Assembly: GCA_021324155.1 (NCBI GenBank)
Contig: JAJPJQ010000031.1
Location: forward strand, 62,001-126,000
DNA length: 64,000 nt
Origin: Pseudomonadota bacterium
Lineage (GTDB): Bacteria > Desulfobacterota > Binatia > UBA9968
Direction of reading: 5' to 3'
In this document: positions 36,237 through 46,000 of the stretch, one piece after another
How the letters are laid out: each line of letters starts with the position of its first letter
How positions within the stretch are numbered: the first letter of the stretch is position 1
Notes under the pieces: generated by a model
The model's database searches: none
Told to the model about the DNA's origin: nothing
What the model saw: only the letters and a program-made list of their open reading frames with translations
Position numbers and translations under genes: made by a program

Positions 36237-37925
36237 TTACGTCTCTTCTTTTTCCAGACGACGGTGCTCTGGTATCGTCGGCGATTCGTAACGATCGACC
36301 CCGTCGCGGCCATTCGGCGCAGCGACGGTTCCGTAGTCGAGCTTCACGACTCGATCGGCCAAATGATAATAGCGGTCGTCATGGCTGATGACGACGACGG
36401 TTTTTCCCCTGCTCTTCAACTGCGGCAAGAGGCGCTTGTAAAAAATTTCCCGGTAATGCGGGTCCTGGTCGGCGGCCCATTCGTCGAAAATATAAATCTC
36501 GCGGTCTTCCAGAAAAGCCGTTAGGAGAGCGAGACGTTTGCGCTGTCCCTGCGACAATGCAGTCGTCGAAAGGTTGCCGTCCGAAACCCGCACTTTCGCG
36601 TCGAGTTCGAGCTCGACCAGATAGCGCGATGCGCGTGCATCGAGATCGGGACCGGAGAGCCCGAGCAAGCTGTCGAACAGGTAAAAGTCCGAGAACACCG
36701 CAGAGAAATATCGACAGTATGCCTCCCGGTCATCTTCCACGACGGGCCGTCCGTCGAGGCGGATTGTTCCCGTATGCGGACTGTACAGTCCGGTGACAAC
36801 CTTGACCAGCGTCGATTTTCCGCTGCCGTTGCCGCCGGTGATAAAGACCAGCTCGCCGCGCCGCAAGCTGAAGTTCAAAGGGCCGAGCATGAACGCGTGT
36901 CCCTCGCTGTCCGCCGGGTAAGCGAAGCTTACGCCTTCGAGATCGAGCCGCTTCCATGCGCGCACAGGCCCTGCGTCGATCTCGGCAGGCGCGCTATGGG
37001 GTCCTTCCAGCGAAAGACCGAGCGCATTCACTTTCTCGAGAGCGATCCGAGCGCGTGCGAAAATCGGCCATCCTTCCATCAGGCTCCATACCGGATTCAT
37101 CACGTACAGCATCGCGAGGACGTAACCGGTCCGCGTCTCTGTGCTGAGATTGGGAATGATACTAGTCGCGAGAAGAGTCCCGCCGATGATGCCGTAGAAG
37201 AGCACTTGAGAACACGTGTCCGCAAGCGTGTGATGGCGCACGCCGGCGAGCGCGTCGCGTCGAAGCGCCTCTGTTGCCGTGTTTATGCGCTCGGAAATAA
37301 AAGCTTCGCGTCGGGGCGCGTGAAGCTTCAATTCCTTGATGCCTTCCGTCAAGGCGCGGAAGTGCTGAAAAAGAACGTCGCGGGTGTCGCGCGCATGCTG
37401 GAGATATTTGTAGGCGCGCCCAGTCAGGACACGATAGATGACGGCGCCGATGACGATGAAAAATGTCACGCCCGCAAGCACCTTCCACGAGAGCCAGCCG
37501 AGATAGATCGCACAGCCCGCAAGCACCGCGAGATTCATCGCGAAAGACGGCACATTCTGAGCCGCCCAACCGATCATCGCGATATCGTCGGTCAAGGTCA
37601 CGAGGATTCGGGGGATTCCCACGCGCTCGAGCTCGGTCAGAGGCGCTGCGAGCACCTTCCTGCTCAGACTGCGGCATAAGTCGGAGATTGTGCGTTGAGC
37701 AAAGTCGTTGAGCAGAAGACGGGCGATCGCGTTGGTCGCCACCTTGCCGAGAACCAGACCGACGAAGCCAAGGACGAACAGAGTCTTCGATTGGCCGGGA
37801 TTGTTGAGGGCCCTGTTGACGAGCGCAATGAGCCAGGCGCTTAAGCCGCCGCCGATCAGGCCTGCGATGACTGCGGCCGCGGCCACGAGCCATGAGCGAG
37901 CGGGAACAAATGGGAAAAGGTTCAC
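36237..37925 (-). CDS. SyrD/PvdE-type ABC exporter for a peptide product
   Basis: This 562-residue half-transporter has about six membrane helices (residues 1-300) and a nucleotide-binding domain (about 330-555). It has Walker A GGNGSGKSTL, signature LSQGQRKRL and Walker B IYIFDEWAADQDP with the E-W-A-A-D sequence typical of the cyclic-peptide/siderophore exporter family (SyrD, PvdE). The long linker and family resemblance point to export of a nonribosomal peptide. It lies 7 bases after the terminal NRPS gene, as the last gene of the cluster. Confidence 0.9.
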   Translation of the reverse strand: MNLFPFVPARSWLVAAAAVIAGLIGGGLSAWLIALVNRALNNPGQSKTLFVLGFVGLVLGKVATNAIARLLLNDFAQRTISDLCRSLSRKVLAAPLTELERVGIPRILVTLTDDIAMIGWAAQNVPSFAMNLAVLAGCAIYLGWLSWKVLAGVTFFIVIGAVIYRVLTGRAYKYLQHARDTRDVLFQHFRALTEGIKELKLHAPRREAFISERINTATEALRRDALAGVRHHTLADTCSQVLFYGIIGGTLLATSIIPNLSTETRTGYVLAMLYVMNPVWSLMEGWPIFARARIALEKVNALGLSLEGPHSAPAEIDAGPVRAWKRLDLEGVSFAYPADSEGHAFMLGPLNFSLRRGELVFITGGNGSGKSTLVKVVTGLYSPHTGTIRLDGRPVVEDDREAYCRYFSAVFSDFYLFDSLLGLSGPDLDARASRYLVELELDAKVRVSDGNLSTTALSQGQRKRLALLTAFLEDREIYIFDEWAADQDPHYREIFYKRLLPQLKSRGKTVVVISHDDRYYHLADRVVKLDYGTVAAPNGRDGVDRYESPTIPEHRRLEKEET

Positions 37926-37932
37926 CTTGGCT

Positions 37933-40900
37933 TCACCTTGCCGAAGACTTCCTCAGGCACGCATCGAGGTGATCGGCCACCTGCCGGACGTGCGGCTCGG
38001 TTAACATGAGTCCAGAGTCTTCGCCGGGGATAGAGTAGACCTCCACTCCCCCGGTCGCGAAATAACTCCAGGCGAGTCTCGGATCGTTATCAGATATGAC
38101 GTTCCTGTGCTCGGCAACAAAGAGCATGAGATGACCGTCGTACGAGCGCGGCTGGTAATTCCCGAACGCTTTTAGATTAGCTTGCTCGACCACTTTTAGA
38201 TAATACTCGCTCCGGTCGCCCCTGAACGCGTCACGCTGAACGATAATCTGCTTGAGAACCTTCAAGCGGTCAATGAGATAATCGTAGCGCTGCCGGCCGC
38301 GAAGTCCGGCGAGCGTCCGAAGATAAAGTCGCAATCGGCCCCCGACAATTTGTACTGCCGCCAGCTTTCGGACATCGGCGCGGAGTCCCTTAACAGAAGC
38401 CTTTTCCGGCAGCCATGTCTCGAGTAAGGCGAGCAGAGCAACCTCCTCGCCTGCGGCACGCAGCTGCTGCGCCATCTCGTAAGCAACCGCGCCACCCATG
38501 CATGCTCCGATGAGATAGTAGGGACCTTGGGGCTGAACCTCACGAAGCTCGCGCAAGAATTCCGCGGCGATGTCCTCTACATTCGTCAACGGCTTCTCCG
38601 TCCCGCCGAGTCCGCGCGACTGTAAGCCGTAGAACGGCTGCTCGGGCCCCAAGTGCCGCGCGAGATCGTTGTAACAAAGAACATTTCCGCCGACGCCGGG
38701 GACGGCGAAGATCGGCGGCCGGCTGCCCGTCGACCGGATTGCCACGAGCGACTTCCATGAGGCCGATCCTGCGTGGTTGCGGATGATAGCAGCGAGTCCT
38801 TCGATAGTGGGTGTGCGAAACAAGGTTGCGAGCGGCAGCTTTACCCCGAGATCTTTTTCCAGTCTGATGAATATTCGGGCAGCCAGCAGTGAATGACCGC
38901 CGAGATCGAAGAAATCATCATGGGTTCCGATGCCTGTCCGCGCAAGCGCCTCCTCCCAGATTGTAATCAGCCGCCGCTCAACTTCGTCCTTGGGCTCGGT
39001 GGCTTTCGAGAGCAAATCCTTGTTCCCGTCCGGCTCCGGCAAAATGCCGCGATCTATCTTCCCGTTCGGCGACAGCGGCATGGACTCCAGAAATACGAAC
39101 TCCGAGGGAACCATATAGCCGGGCAGCTTTTGCTGCAGAAACGTCCGCAGTTCACCATTCGTCGGATTCGCATCGTGTGAGGGCACAACGTAGGCGATCA
39201 ACTGTTTATCCCGCTGCGCGCGCTCCCGCAATAAAACAACCGCCTCCCGTAGTTTCGGCTGGCGACTAAGCACGGCCTCAATCTCGCCGAGCTCGATCCG
39301 GAAGCCGCGGAGTTTGATTTGCTGATCGACGCGGCCGAGAAACTCGATACTACCGTCCGGCAGGTAGCGGCCAAAGTCGCCGGTCCTATACAGTCGCTCT
39401 CCGGGCACATCGCTGTAAGGGTGAGAAATAAACTTCTCGGCCGTCAGGTCCGGGCGGTTAAGATAACCCCTCGCCAGCCCGGCACCGCCAATGAAGATCT
39501 CTCCTACGGCGTCGACCGGAACCGGCTGGAAATAACGGTCCAACAAATAAACCTGCGCGTTGGCGATGGGGCGCCCGATCGGAATTGTCGTCGCGCCCTC
39601 GGGGACGCTCTTGACCAGATGCCATGTGGCAAACGTAGTCGTCTCGGTTGGCCCGTAAACATGCAGCAATCGCTCCGGAGCGCCATGTTTAAGGACTCTG
39701 GCAACCGCCTTGGCATCCGCGGCTTCGCCGCCGAATAACAAATGACGCAGACGCTTGAAGGCCGCGGGACGTTCTCGACTCATTTGATTGAATAACGCGG
39801 TGGTTAAGAACATCGCGGTTATTTTTTCTCGCTCGATTCGCGCTGCGAAGTCTTCCGGGGCAAGGATGACGTCGGTTGGAATGCCTACGAGCTTTGCGCC
39901 GTTTAAGAGCGCCCCCCAGATTTCAAACGTCGCCGCATCGAACGAGGAATTCGATACGTGAGCGACGACATCCGATTCATTTAAGTCGACGTAGTCGGTA
40001 TTGATCACCAAACGGCTCACCGCTCGATGCGGCACGGCGACGGCCTTGGGGGTCCCCGTCGAGCCTGAGGTATACATGACATACGCCAGATTCTCCGGTT
40101 TGGCTCCGCTGACGAGATTCTCCTCGCTCCCATGAGAGATGCCCCACGAGACGACATCCAGGCACAGGATTTCGCCGTGATATTCGGCAAATTTCTCCAT
40201 CAGCGGTTTTTGAGTCAACAGTACAGGCGCCTGGGCGTCGCCGAGCATCAAAGCGAGTCGCTCGTTCGGATACGTGGGGTCGAGAGGAACGTAAGCTCCG
40301 CCGGCTTTGAGAATCGCGAGCAGTCCGACGATCATCTCCGGCGACCGTTCCATGCAAATTCCAACTGGGACGTCGGGTCCCACTCCCCTTTTCACCAACT
40401 CATGCGCTAGCCGATTAGCCCGTCGGTTCAGTTCTCTGTAGGTTAGCTGCTTGGCATCAAAGACGACCGCCACCGCGTCAGGAGAACGCTCGACCTGCGA
40501 CTCGAAGACTTCATGAATGCATTTCTTCGCGGGATACTCCCTCTGCGTAGTATTCCACACCACCAGCAATCGATGCCGCTCGTTTTCCGTTAACATCGGC
40601 AGGCGGGAGACTCTTCGTTCCGGATCTTTGACGATACTCTGCAGCAAGGTCTGGAAATGCGTCAGCATCCGTTTGATCGTATCGCGATCAAACAGATCGC
40701 TATTGTATTCCAACGTCGCGCTTAATGCGTCGCCGGCATCGACCATGGTCATGGTTAAATCAAACTTCGCCGTGTCGGTCTCAAACGGTATTGCATGGGT
40801 TGCGACACCCGCGAGAAGTAGCGGCGCGGGCCGTCCGTTCTCAACCGCGAACATCACCTGAAAGAACGGATGATGATCCGAGCCCCGCTTCGGTCGCAGC

Positions 40901-42153
40901 TTTTCGACGAGTTTCTCGAACGGCAAGTCTTGGTGGGCGTAGGCCGCGAGCGCCGTCTGCCGCACTCGGCGTAGTAGCTCGACAAACGCCGGATCGCCGG
41001 AAACGTCCGTGCGCAAAACGAGGTCATTGACGAAGAAGCCTATCAAGGCCTCCAGCTCGACGCGATTACGACCCGATACTGGAGAGCCCACGACGATGTC
41101 GTCTTGACCCGTATAGCGGTGGAGCAGGACGGTGAACGCCGCCAACAGCGTCATGAACAATGTCGCTCCCTCACGGCGGCTCAGCGATTTGAGCTCATCG
41201 ACGACCACTTCGGAAAACGAAAAAGATTCCGACCCGCCGCGGTAAGTCTGAACAGCGGGCCGCGGCCGGTCGGTCAATAAATCCAGAGCCGGAGCATCGG
41301 CCAATTGTTTCTTCCAATATTTGAGGTGGGTCTCTAAAACTTCACCCTGCAACCACTGCCTGCGCCAAATGGCAAAGTCCGCGTACTGTACGGGGAGTGC
41401 CGGAAGAGGCGACGACTCTCCGGCCAGAAAAGTTTTGTAAAGCAGTTCAAGCTCGCGGAACAGCACACCCCACGACCATCCATCCGACGCGATGTGATGC
41501 ATCGCCAGGATCAAAATGTATTCTTCAGCGTCCAGCTTCAGCAACGTCGCCCGAAGCATCAAATCCGAAGATAGATTAAATGGACGGCCGCTTTCTTCTT
41601 CGAGTAGCCGTCGGATTTTTTGGTCGAGCCGCTCGACCGGCTCGCGGCTCAGATCGATGATTTTGAGCTCCGCCGGTCGATCGGCGGCGATCACCTGGAC
41701 GGCAAGACCATCCACCACGGCAAAAATTGTACGCAAGACCTCGTGACGGGACACAATGGTCTGCAGCGCCTTCTGCAATGCCGCGATATTGAGCGAACCT
41801 TTGAGCCGAAACGCCTTGGTAATATTGTAAAGCGCCGTGTTCGGCTCCAGCTGATCGATAAACCATAACCGCTGTTGCGCGAACGAAAGGGGCAGATCGC
41901 CGGCTCTCGACGCCGGCCGAAGCGGCGGCGCGCTCGCGTTCGCAGCGCTGCTCGTTTCTCGTAGAAAAGCCAAAATCTCGGCTTTGCGGTCTTTTAGCTC
42001 TTCCGCGAGCTCAGGAGTGAGGATTTCCTCGGGCGCATTGCAGCGCAGAAGATCGCCTTCTGCCCACAGCTCTACGTTGAGACTGCGAAGCTGAGATAAA
42101 AAATCGGCCGTTGTCACAACCGCGTCTCTCTTAGCGTGCGAATGAGCGCTCAC
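37933..42153 (-). CDS. Terminal NRPS module: docking-C-A-T-TE (thioesterase with Cys nucleophile)
   Basis: This is a 1406-residue nonribosomal peptide synthetase. In order it has a TubC_N-type docking domain (about 13-62), C domain (about 85-510, HHIASDG with His219-His220 and Asp224), A domain (about 530-1030) and carrier with LGGHSLL (Ser1088). A thioesterase follows (about 1145-1400). My alignment gives the A-pocket code D-A-F-F-L-G-V-T-F-K, close to Ile/Val-type codes. The thioesterase elbow reads GACMGG, so Cys1218 (38500-38502) stands where Ser is usual. The usual GDH catalytic-His region reads PGEDSG. The GTG start at 42153 lies 6 bases after the oxygenase stop; a GTG at 42117 beginning VTTADFL is an alternative. 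It should add the last residue and release the product. Confidence 0.93.
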   Translation of the reverse strand: MSAHSHAKRDAVVTTADFLSQLRSLNVELWAEGDLLRCNAPEEILTPELAEELKDRKAEILAFLRETSSAANASAPPLRPASRAGDLPLSFAQQRLWFIDQLEPNTALYNITKAFRLKGSLNIAALQKALQTIVSRHEVLRTIFAVVDGLAVQVIAADRPAELKIIDLSREPVERLDQKIRRLLEEESGRPFNLSSDLMLRATLLKLDAEEYILILAMHHIASDGWSWGVLFRELELLYKTFLAGESSPLPALPVQYADFAIWRRQWLQGEVLETHLKYWKKQLADAPALDLLTDRPRPAVQTYRGGSESFSFSEVVVDELKSLSRREGATLFMTLLAAFTVLLHRYTGQDDIVVGSPVSGRNRVELEALIGFFVNDLVLRTDVSGDPAFVELLRRVRQTALAAYAHQDLPFEKLVEKLRPKRGSDHHPFFQVMFAVENGRPAPLLLAGVATHAIPFETDTAKFDLTMTMVDAGDALSATLEYNSDLFDRDTIKRMLTHFQTLLQSIVKDPERRVSRLPMLTENERHRLLVVWNTTQREYPAKKCIHEVFESQVERSPDAVAVVFDAKQLTYRELNRRANRLAHELVKRGVGPDVPVGICMERSPEMIVGLLAILKAGGAYVPLDPTYPNERLALMLGDAQAPVLLTQKPLMEKFAEYHGEILCLDVVSWGISHGSEENLVSGAKPENLAYVMYTSGSTGTPKAVAVPHRAVSRLVINTDYVDLNESDVVAHVSNSSFDAATFEIWGALLNGAKLVGIPTDVILAPEDFAARIEREKITAMFLTTALFNQMSRERPAAFKRLRHLLFGGEAADAKAVARVLKHGAPERLLHVYGPTETTTFATWHLVKSVPEGATTIPIGRPIANAQVYLLDRYFQPVPVDAVGEIFIGGAGLARGYLNRPDLTAEKFISHPYSDVPGERLYRTGDFGRYLPDGSIEFLGRVDQQIKLRGFRIELGEIEAVLSRQPKLREAVVLLRERAQRDKQLIAYVVPSHDANPTNGELRTFLQQKLPGYMVPSEFVFLESMPLSPNGKIDRGILPEPDGNKDLLSKATEPKDEVERRLITIWEEALARTGIGTHDDFFDLGGHSLLAARIFIRLEKDLGVKLPLATLFRTPTIEGLAAIIRNHAGSASWKSLVAIRSTGSRPPIFAVPGVGGNVLCYNDLARHLGPEQPFYGLQSRGLGGTEKPLTNVEDIAAEFLRELREVQPQGPYYLIGACMGGAVAYEMAQQLRAAGEEVALLALLETWLPEKASVKGLRADVRKLAAVQIVGGRLRLYLRTLAGLRGRQRYDYLIDRLKVLKQIIVQRDAFRGDRSEYYLKVVEQANLKAFGNYQPRSYDGHLMLFVAEHRNVISDNDPRLAWSYFATGGVEVYSIPGEDSGLMLTEPHVRQVADHLDACLRKSSAR

Positions 42154-42159
42154 AAAGGA

Positions 42160-43041
42160 TTAAGTCTTGTCGCCGATGCAGGCCCAAAGCGATGGGGTCG
42201 AAGCGAGATTGCAGCTCGGAACCGGAATGCGGGCGCGGAACTCATCCGTGAATGTTCCGTCCACGCGGATGCTGACGGACAACCCCGGCTTCGCGTCGGC
42301 TCCGTGAAACTGATTGCAGGTATCGAACCATGCCGTATAGGACTCTACGTATCGTCTTTCGCCGGTTCTTGGGTCCAACATGTAGAACGGCTTCGTCAGG
42401 CTGGTGCGAAACCAGACGAATTCATGCAGCAAGTTAGGACGATGGTGATCCCTGTGCGCAGTCACAGGATTGCCGCTGCCGTCGTACATGATCATCATTC
42501 GCGCGGTTTCCTTGAACGGCAGCGTCCGGATGAAATCCATCAGCAGAGAGAACTCCGTCGCATCCTCGGCCGGCTCCCACAGTTTTGCCACATTCAAGTC
42601 CCAATAATTGAAGTCACGCTTCGATTTGCTTAGATAGATGATTCGCGAGCCGGGCACTTTTGCCGCCTTCGCATCGATGGTCAAATCTCCGGTATGAAAC
42701 TTTTCATCGTCCCGAGTCCGGATGTGTTTCTGGATGCGTTCGTTAAGGTAATTGTCCAAAGCCCTTAAGCGCTTAAGATCGATAAACTCGTCGAATGATT
42801 TGTAACTGGGATATGTGATACGCGGGTCGAGCTCCTCGCGGTCAATCTGCTTGTGGCGGCGTTGGAGCGCCCGGTCTTCGTTACGGATCGATCTCTCGTG
42901 CTCGATTCGATCGCGCATACGCGCGTACCTCCAGCTTACGGCGCCGACGGGATCTCGGACCAGACTGCCGAGGCGAGCCAGCAAAGTGGACTTCTTCGCG
43001 GACGTTTTCGCGTCGGTACCAAACGAGTTATCGGTTCTCAT
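42160..43041 (-). CDS. Probable 2-oxoglutarate/Fe(II)-dependent oxygenase
   Basis: This 293-residue protein has the facial-triad spacing of 2OG oxygenases: His196-x-Asp198 (TAHRDHH), His246 (CNQFHGAD) about 48 residues later, and Arg259 (SVSIRVDG) as the 2OG carboxylate ligand. Surrounding segments (FVWFRTSLTKPFYMLDPRTGE, YTAWFD) fit the jelly-roll core. It sits between the PKS and terminal NRPS genes in the same operon, so it probably hydroxylates a tethered intermediate, an amino acid or the final product. Family assignment rests on the motif pattern; the substrate is unknown. Confidence 0.7.
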   Translation of the reverse strand: MRTDNSFGTDAKTSAKKSTLLARLGSLVRDPVGAVSWRYARMRDRIEHERSIRNEDRALQRRHKQIDREELDPRITYPSYKSFDEFIDLKRLRALDNYLNERIQKHIRTRDDEKFHTGDLTIDAKAAKVPGSRIIYLSKSKRDFNYWDLNVAKLWEPAEDATEFSLLMDFIRTLPFKETARMMIMYDGSGNPVTAHRDHHRPNLLHEFVWFRTSLTKPFYMLDPRTGERRYVESYTAWFDTCNQFHGADAKPGLSVSIRVDGTFTDEFRARIPVPSCNLASTPSLWACIGDKT

Positions 43042-43078
43042 GATCGGTTCCCCTTCATGTTTGCGGTTTCATTTACCG

Positions 43079-46000
43079 TCATAACTCTATCTCTGTTCGA
43101 CCGCTCGCCGGGCCGCCGGAGGCGACGCCACGGCTTGCCCAACGGATCGTTTCGATGCGTTCCGCTAGACCGCTCACGGTTGGTTTTTCAAAAAGATCGT
43201 TCAACGGCAGATTCACTTCGAGGGCGCTGCGGATACGCGAGACTACTTGCATCGCGAGCAGCGAGTGTCCGCCCAACTCGAAGAAATCGTCGTGAATTCC
43301 CACTTGGTCGAGGCCGAATAAATTTTTCCAGATTTCGACCAGCGCCTCCTCCGTCGGCGTCGAGGGCGGGGCATAGGAGGTCGATAAATCGGGCCGGGAG
43401 TGAAGCCACGAGGGCGCCTGCGGCTGTTCTTCCGCGACCGCTCCGTTGCCCCGCAGCGATTCGAGCTTGACCCACTGGTCGATGCGAGCCTGGAGGTCTC
43501 CTGTCGAGACGACGACATGAGCGGCCCCGCCGAGGGAAAGCGCACGCCGGAAAACCTCCACGCCCTCCTCGGGCGTTAGCGCGAGCTCGGCCAGCGCTCT
43601 GCCAGGAGGCGTGCCGGTCGGTCCGCTAAAGTTCCAACTGTCGTAGTTGATGCTGATCCATGGCGCGTTCGTCCGGGCGGCGTTGCAGGCGAAGGCGTCC
43701 ATGAAAAGATTGCCGGCCGCATAAGCGCTGTAACCGAGCCCGCCCAAGACGCAGGATATCGAGGAGGTCAGCAGGCGAAAATCGAGCCGCCGTCCGCGTA
43801 AAAGTTTGTCGAGGACGAGCAGACCGTCGGTTTTCGAGCGAAACTGGTTGATGCAGCGCTCCGGCGCCGTTTCGGGTATGAGCACGCCGGCGATCGTGCC
43901 TGCGGCGTGGATCACTCCGTGGATGGCTCCGAAGCGTTGGTCTGCGAGCGCGATCGCGGCCGCCATCTGCTTTTCATCCGCGACATCCGCCGCGACGGCG
44001 AGGACTTCGGCGCCGGCTTCCTCCATCGCCTGGATTCTTCGTATCTTCATGGCGTCCGCGTCGTGGTCAGCATTCTGCAGATACCGCGCCCACTCCTCTT
44101 TTGGCGGCAAGGGAGAACGGCCGACGAGGACCAATCTGGCCTTCACGATCTTGGCCAGATATTCCGCGAGGACGAGGCCGATGTTTCCCAACCCGCCGGT
44201 GATGAGGTAAACGCCGTTGTCCTTCAGTTTCGTCTCCGCCCCGCGATTTTCTCCTACCGCTATCGGATCGAAGATTTGGATCCATCGATGGTTTCCGCGA
44301 TGGGCCACCACCAAATCCGTCGGCCCGGAGGAAAGCTCCACCATCAATCGATCCACAGCGCTATCTTCACTCCCGCCGCGAGCATCGATGTCGATGCTGC
44401 GGCAGGTTATATTCGGGTATTCTTGCGGAATGACTTTACACGGTCCGACGACGGTCGCTTTCGCGGGAGACACCGCCGCTTCGCCGTAGACTTCCTGCAT
44501 CCGGTTGGACACCACATCGATCTGGATAGCGGACGTGACATGCTCGGCCAGCGCCCGCGCTAGATACACGAGGCTGTAAAAACCGCGGGCGAGCGTCTCA
44601 TCGAAAAGTTCCTTTTCCGGAGATGCGGCAGCGTCGCTAACGCTCCACAGGTGGACGATCCGGCCCGGAAGTTTATCCTCGGCGCGCAGCTCCTGGAGCA
44701 GGAGGTTATAGTCCTGTCGCTCGCGCGGGTTGATCGTATACAAGCCCGCGCCGTTCGCCGCGAATTTTTCACCGGCGCTCACGGCGACGACGCTCCGCCC
44801 GCCGCGCCGCAGCCGCTCGACGACCGCACGGCCCACTCCCTGCTCGTCGATGAACACGAGCCAGGATGTTGTCCCATCTTCCAAGGCGACGCTCGGGAGA
44901 GGCGGGAATGCAGAGCGCTTCCACGACGGAAGGTAAAACCAATCGGCGATGTCGGGCTTTTTCCCCGACGGCGCGCGCCGATGATCGCCGCGCGAGTCCG
45001 GGCGCGCAGGCTCGATCCAGTACCGCTGCCGCTCAAACGGATACGTCGGAAGCGGGACACGCAGACGCTTCTTACCGTGGAGGTTGGACCAGTCGACCCT
45101 CACGCCTTTAAGCCAGAGTTTACCGACGGCATTGAGCAAAACGGCCTGGTCGCTACTGGCATCGCGAGGATGGCGCATGGAAGCGACGACTTGCTCCACC
45201 GACCTTCCCGCTTGCTGCCGCGCCAATGCGGTTAGAGTCTGTCCCGGTCCGACTTCCAAGAGAACGCGGCCCGGTTCGTTGAGCAGCTGCTGGACGCCTT
45301 CGGCGAAGCGGACCGCCTGACGCAGGTGCTTGGTCCAATAGTATGGATCCGCCGCGTCGGCGGCCGTGATCCAAGTGCCGGTGACATTTGAAAGATAAGG
45401 GATGGTCGGGGCGGCGCGTTTTACCTTTCTGAGTTGCTCCGCGAACGGCTCCAGCATCGGGTCCATCATCTTCGAATGAAAAGCGTGAGAGGTATGGAGA
45501 CGGCGGCTTTCCACTCCTCTGCGGCCGAGCTCCTTTTCGAATTTCTCGACCGCTTCTGTCGGTCCGGAAACGACCGACATCGATGGACCGTTCAGCGCCG
45601 CTAGGGAGAGTTCTTGCCCGAGCAGGCCCGACAGCTCTTCGCGCGACAACGGCACCGCCAGCATCGACCCCGCTGGAAGCTGATTCATCAACCGCGCGCG
45701 GGTTCCGACCACCGCCAGCGCGTCCGCCAATGAGAAAACACCCGCCAGGCAGCCGGCGACAAACTCCCCGATGCTGTGGCCGATCATGGCCTGCGGCTTG
45801 ATGCCCCAATGCATAATCAATCTGGCCAAGCAGTATTCGACGACGAAAAGCGCCGGCTGAGTCACGGCCGTTTGATTCAGCTGTTTTACGGCGCTTTCCT
45901 CGTCACCTTTGGGATACAGCACATCGCGAAGGTCGAGGCCGAGACGCGGCGCGAGGATCGTCGAGCACAAATCGATCTGCTCACGGAAGACAGGCTCGTT

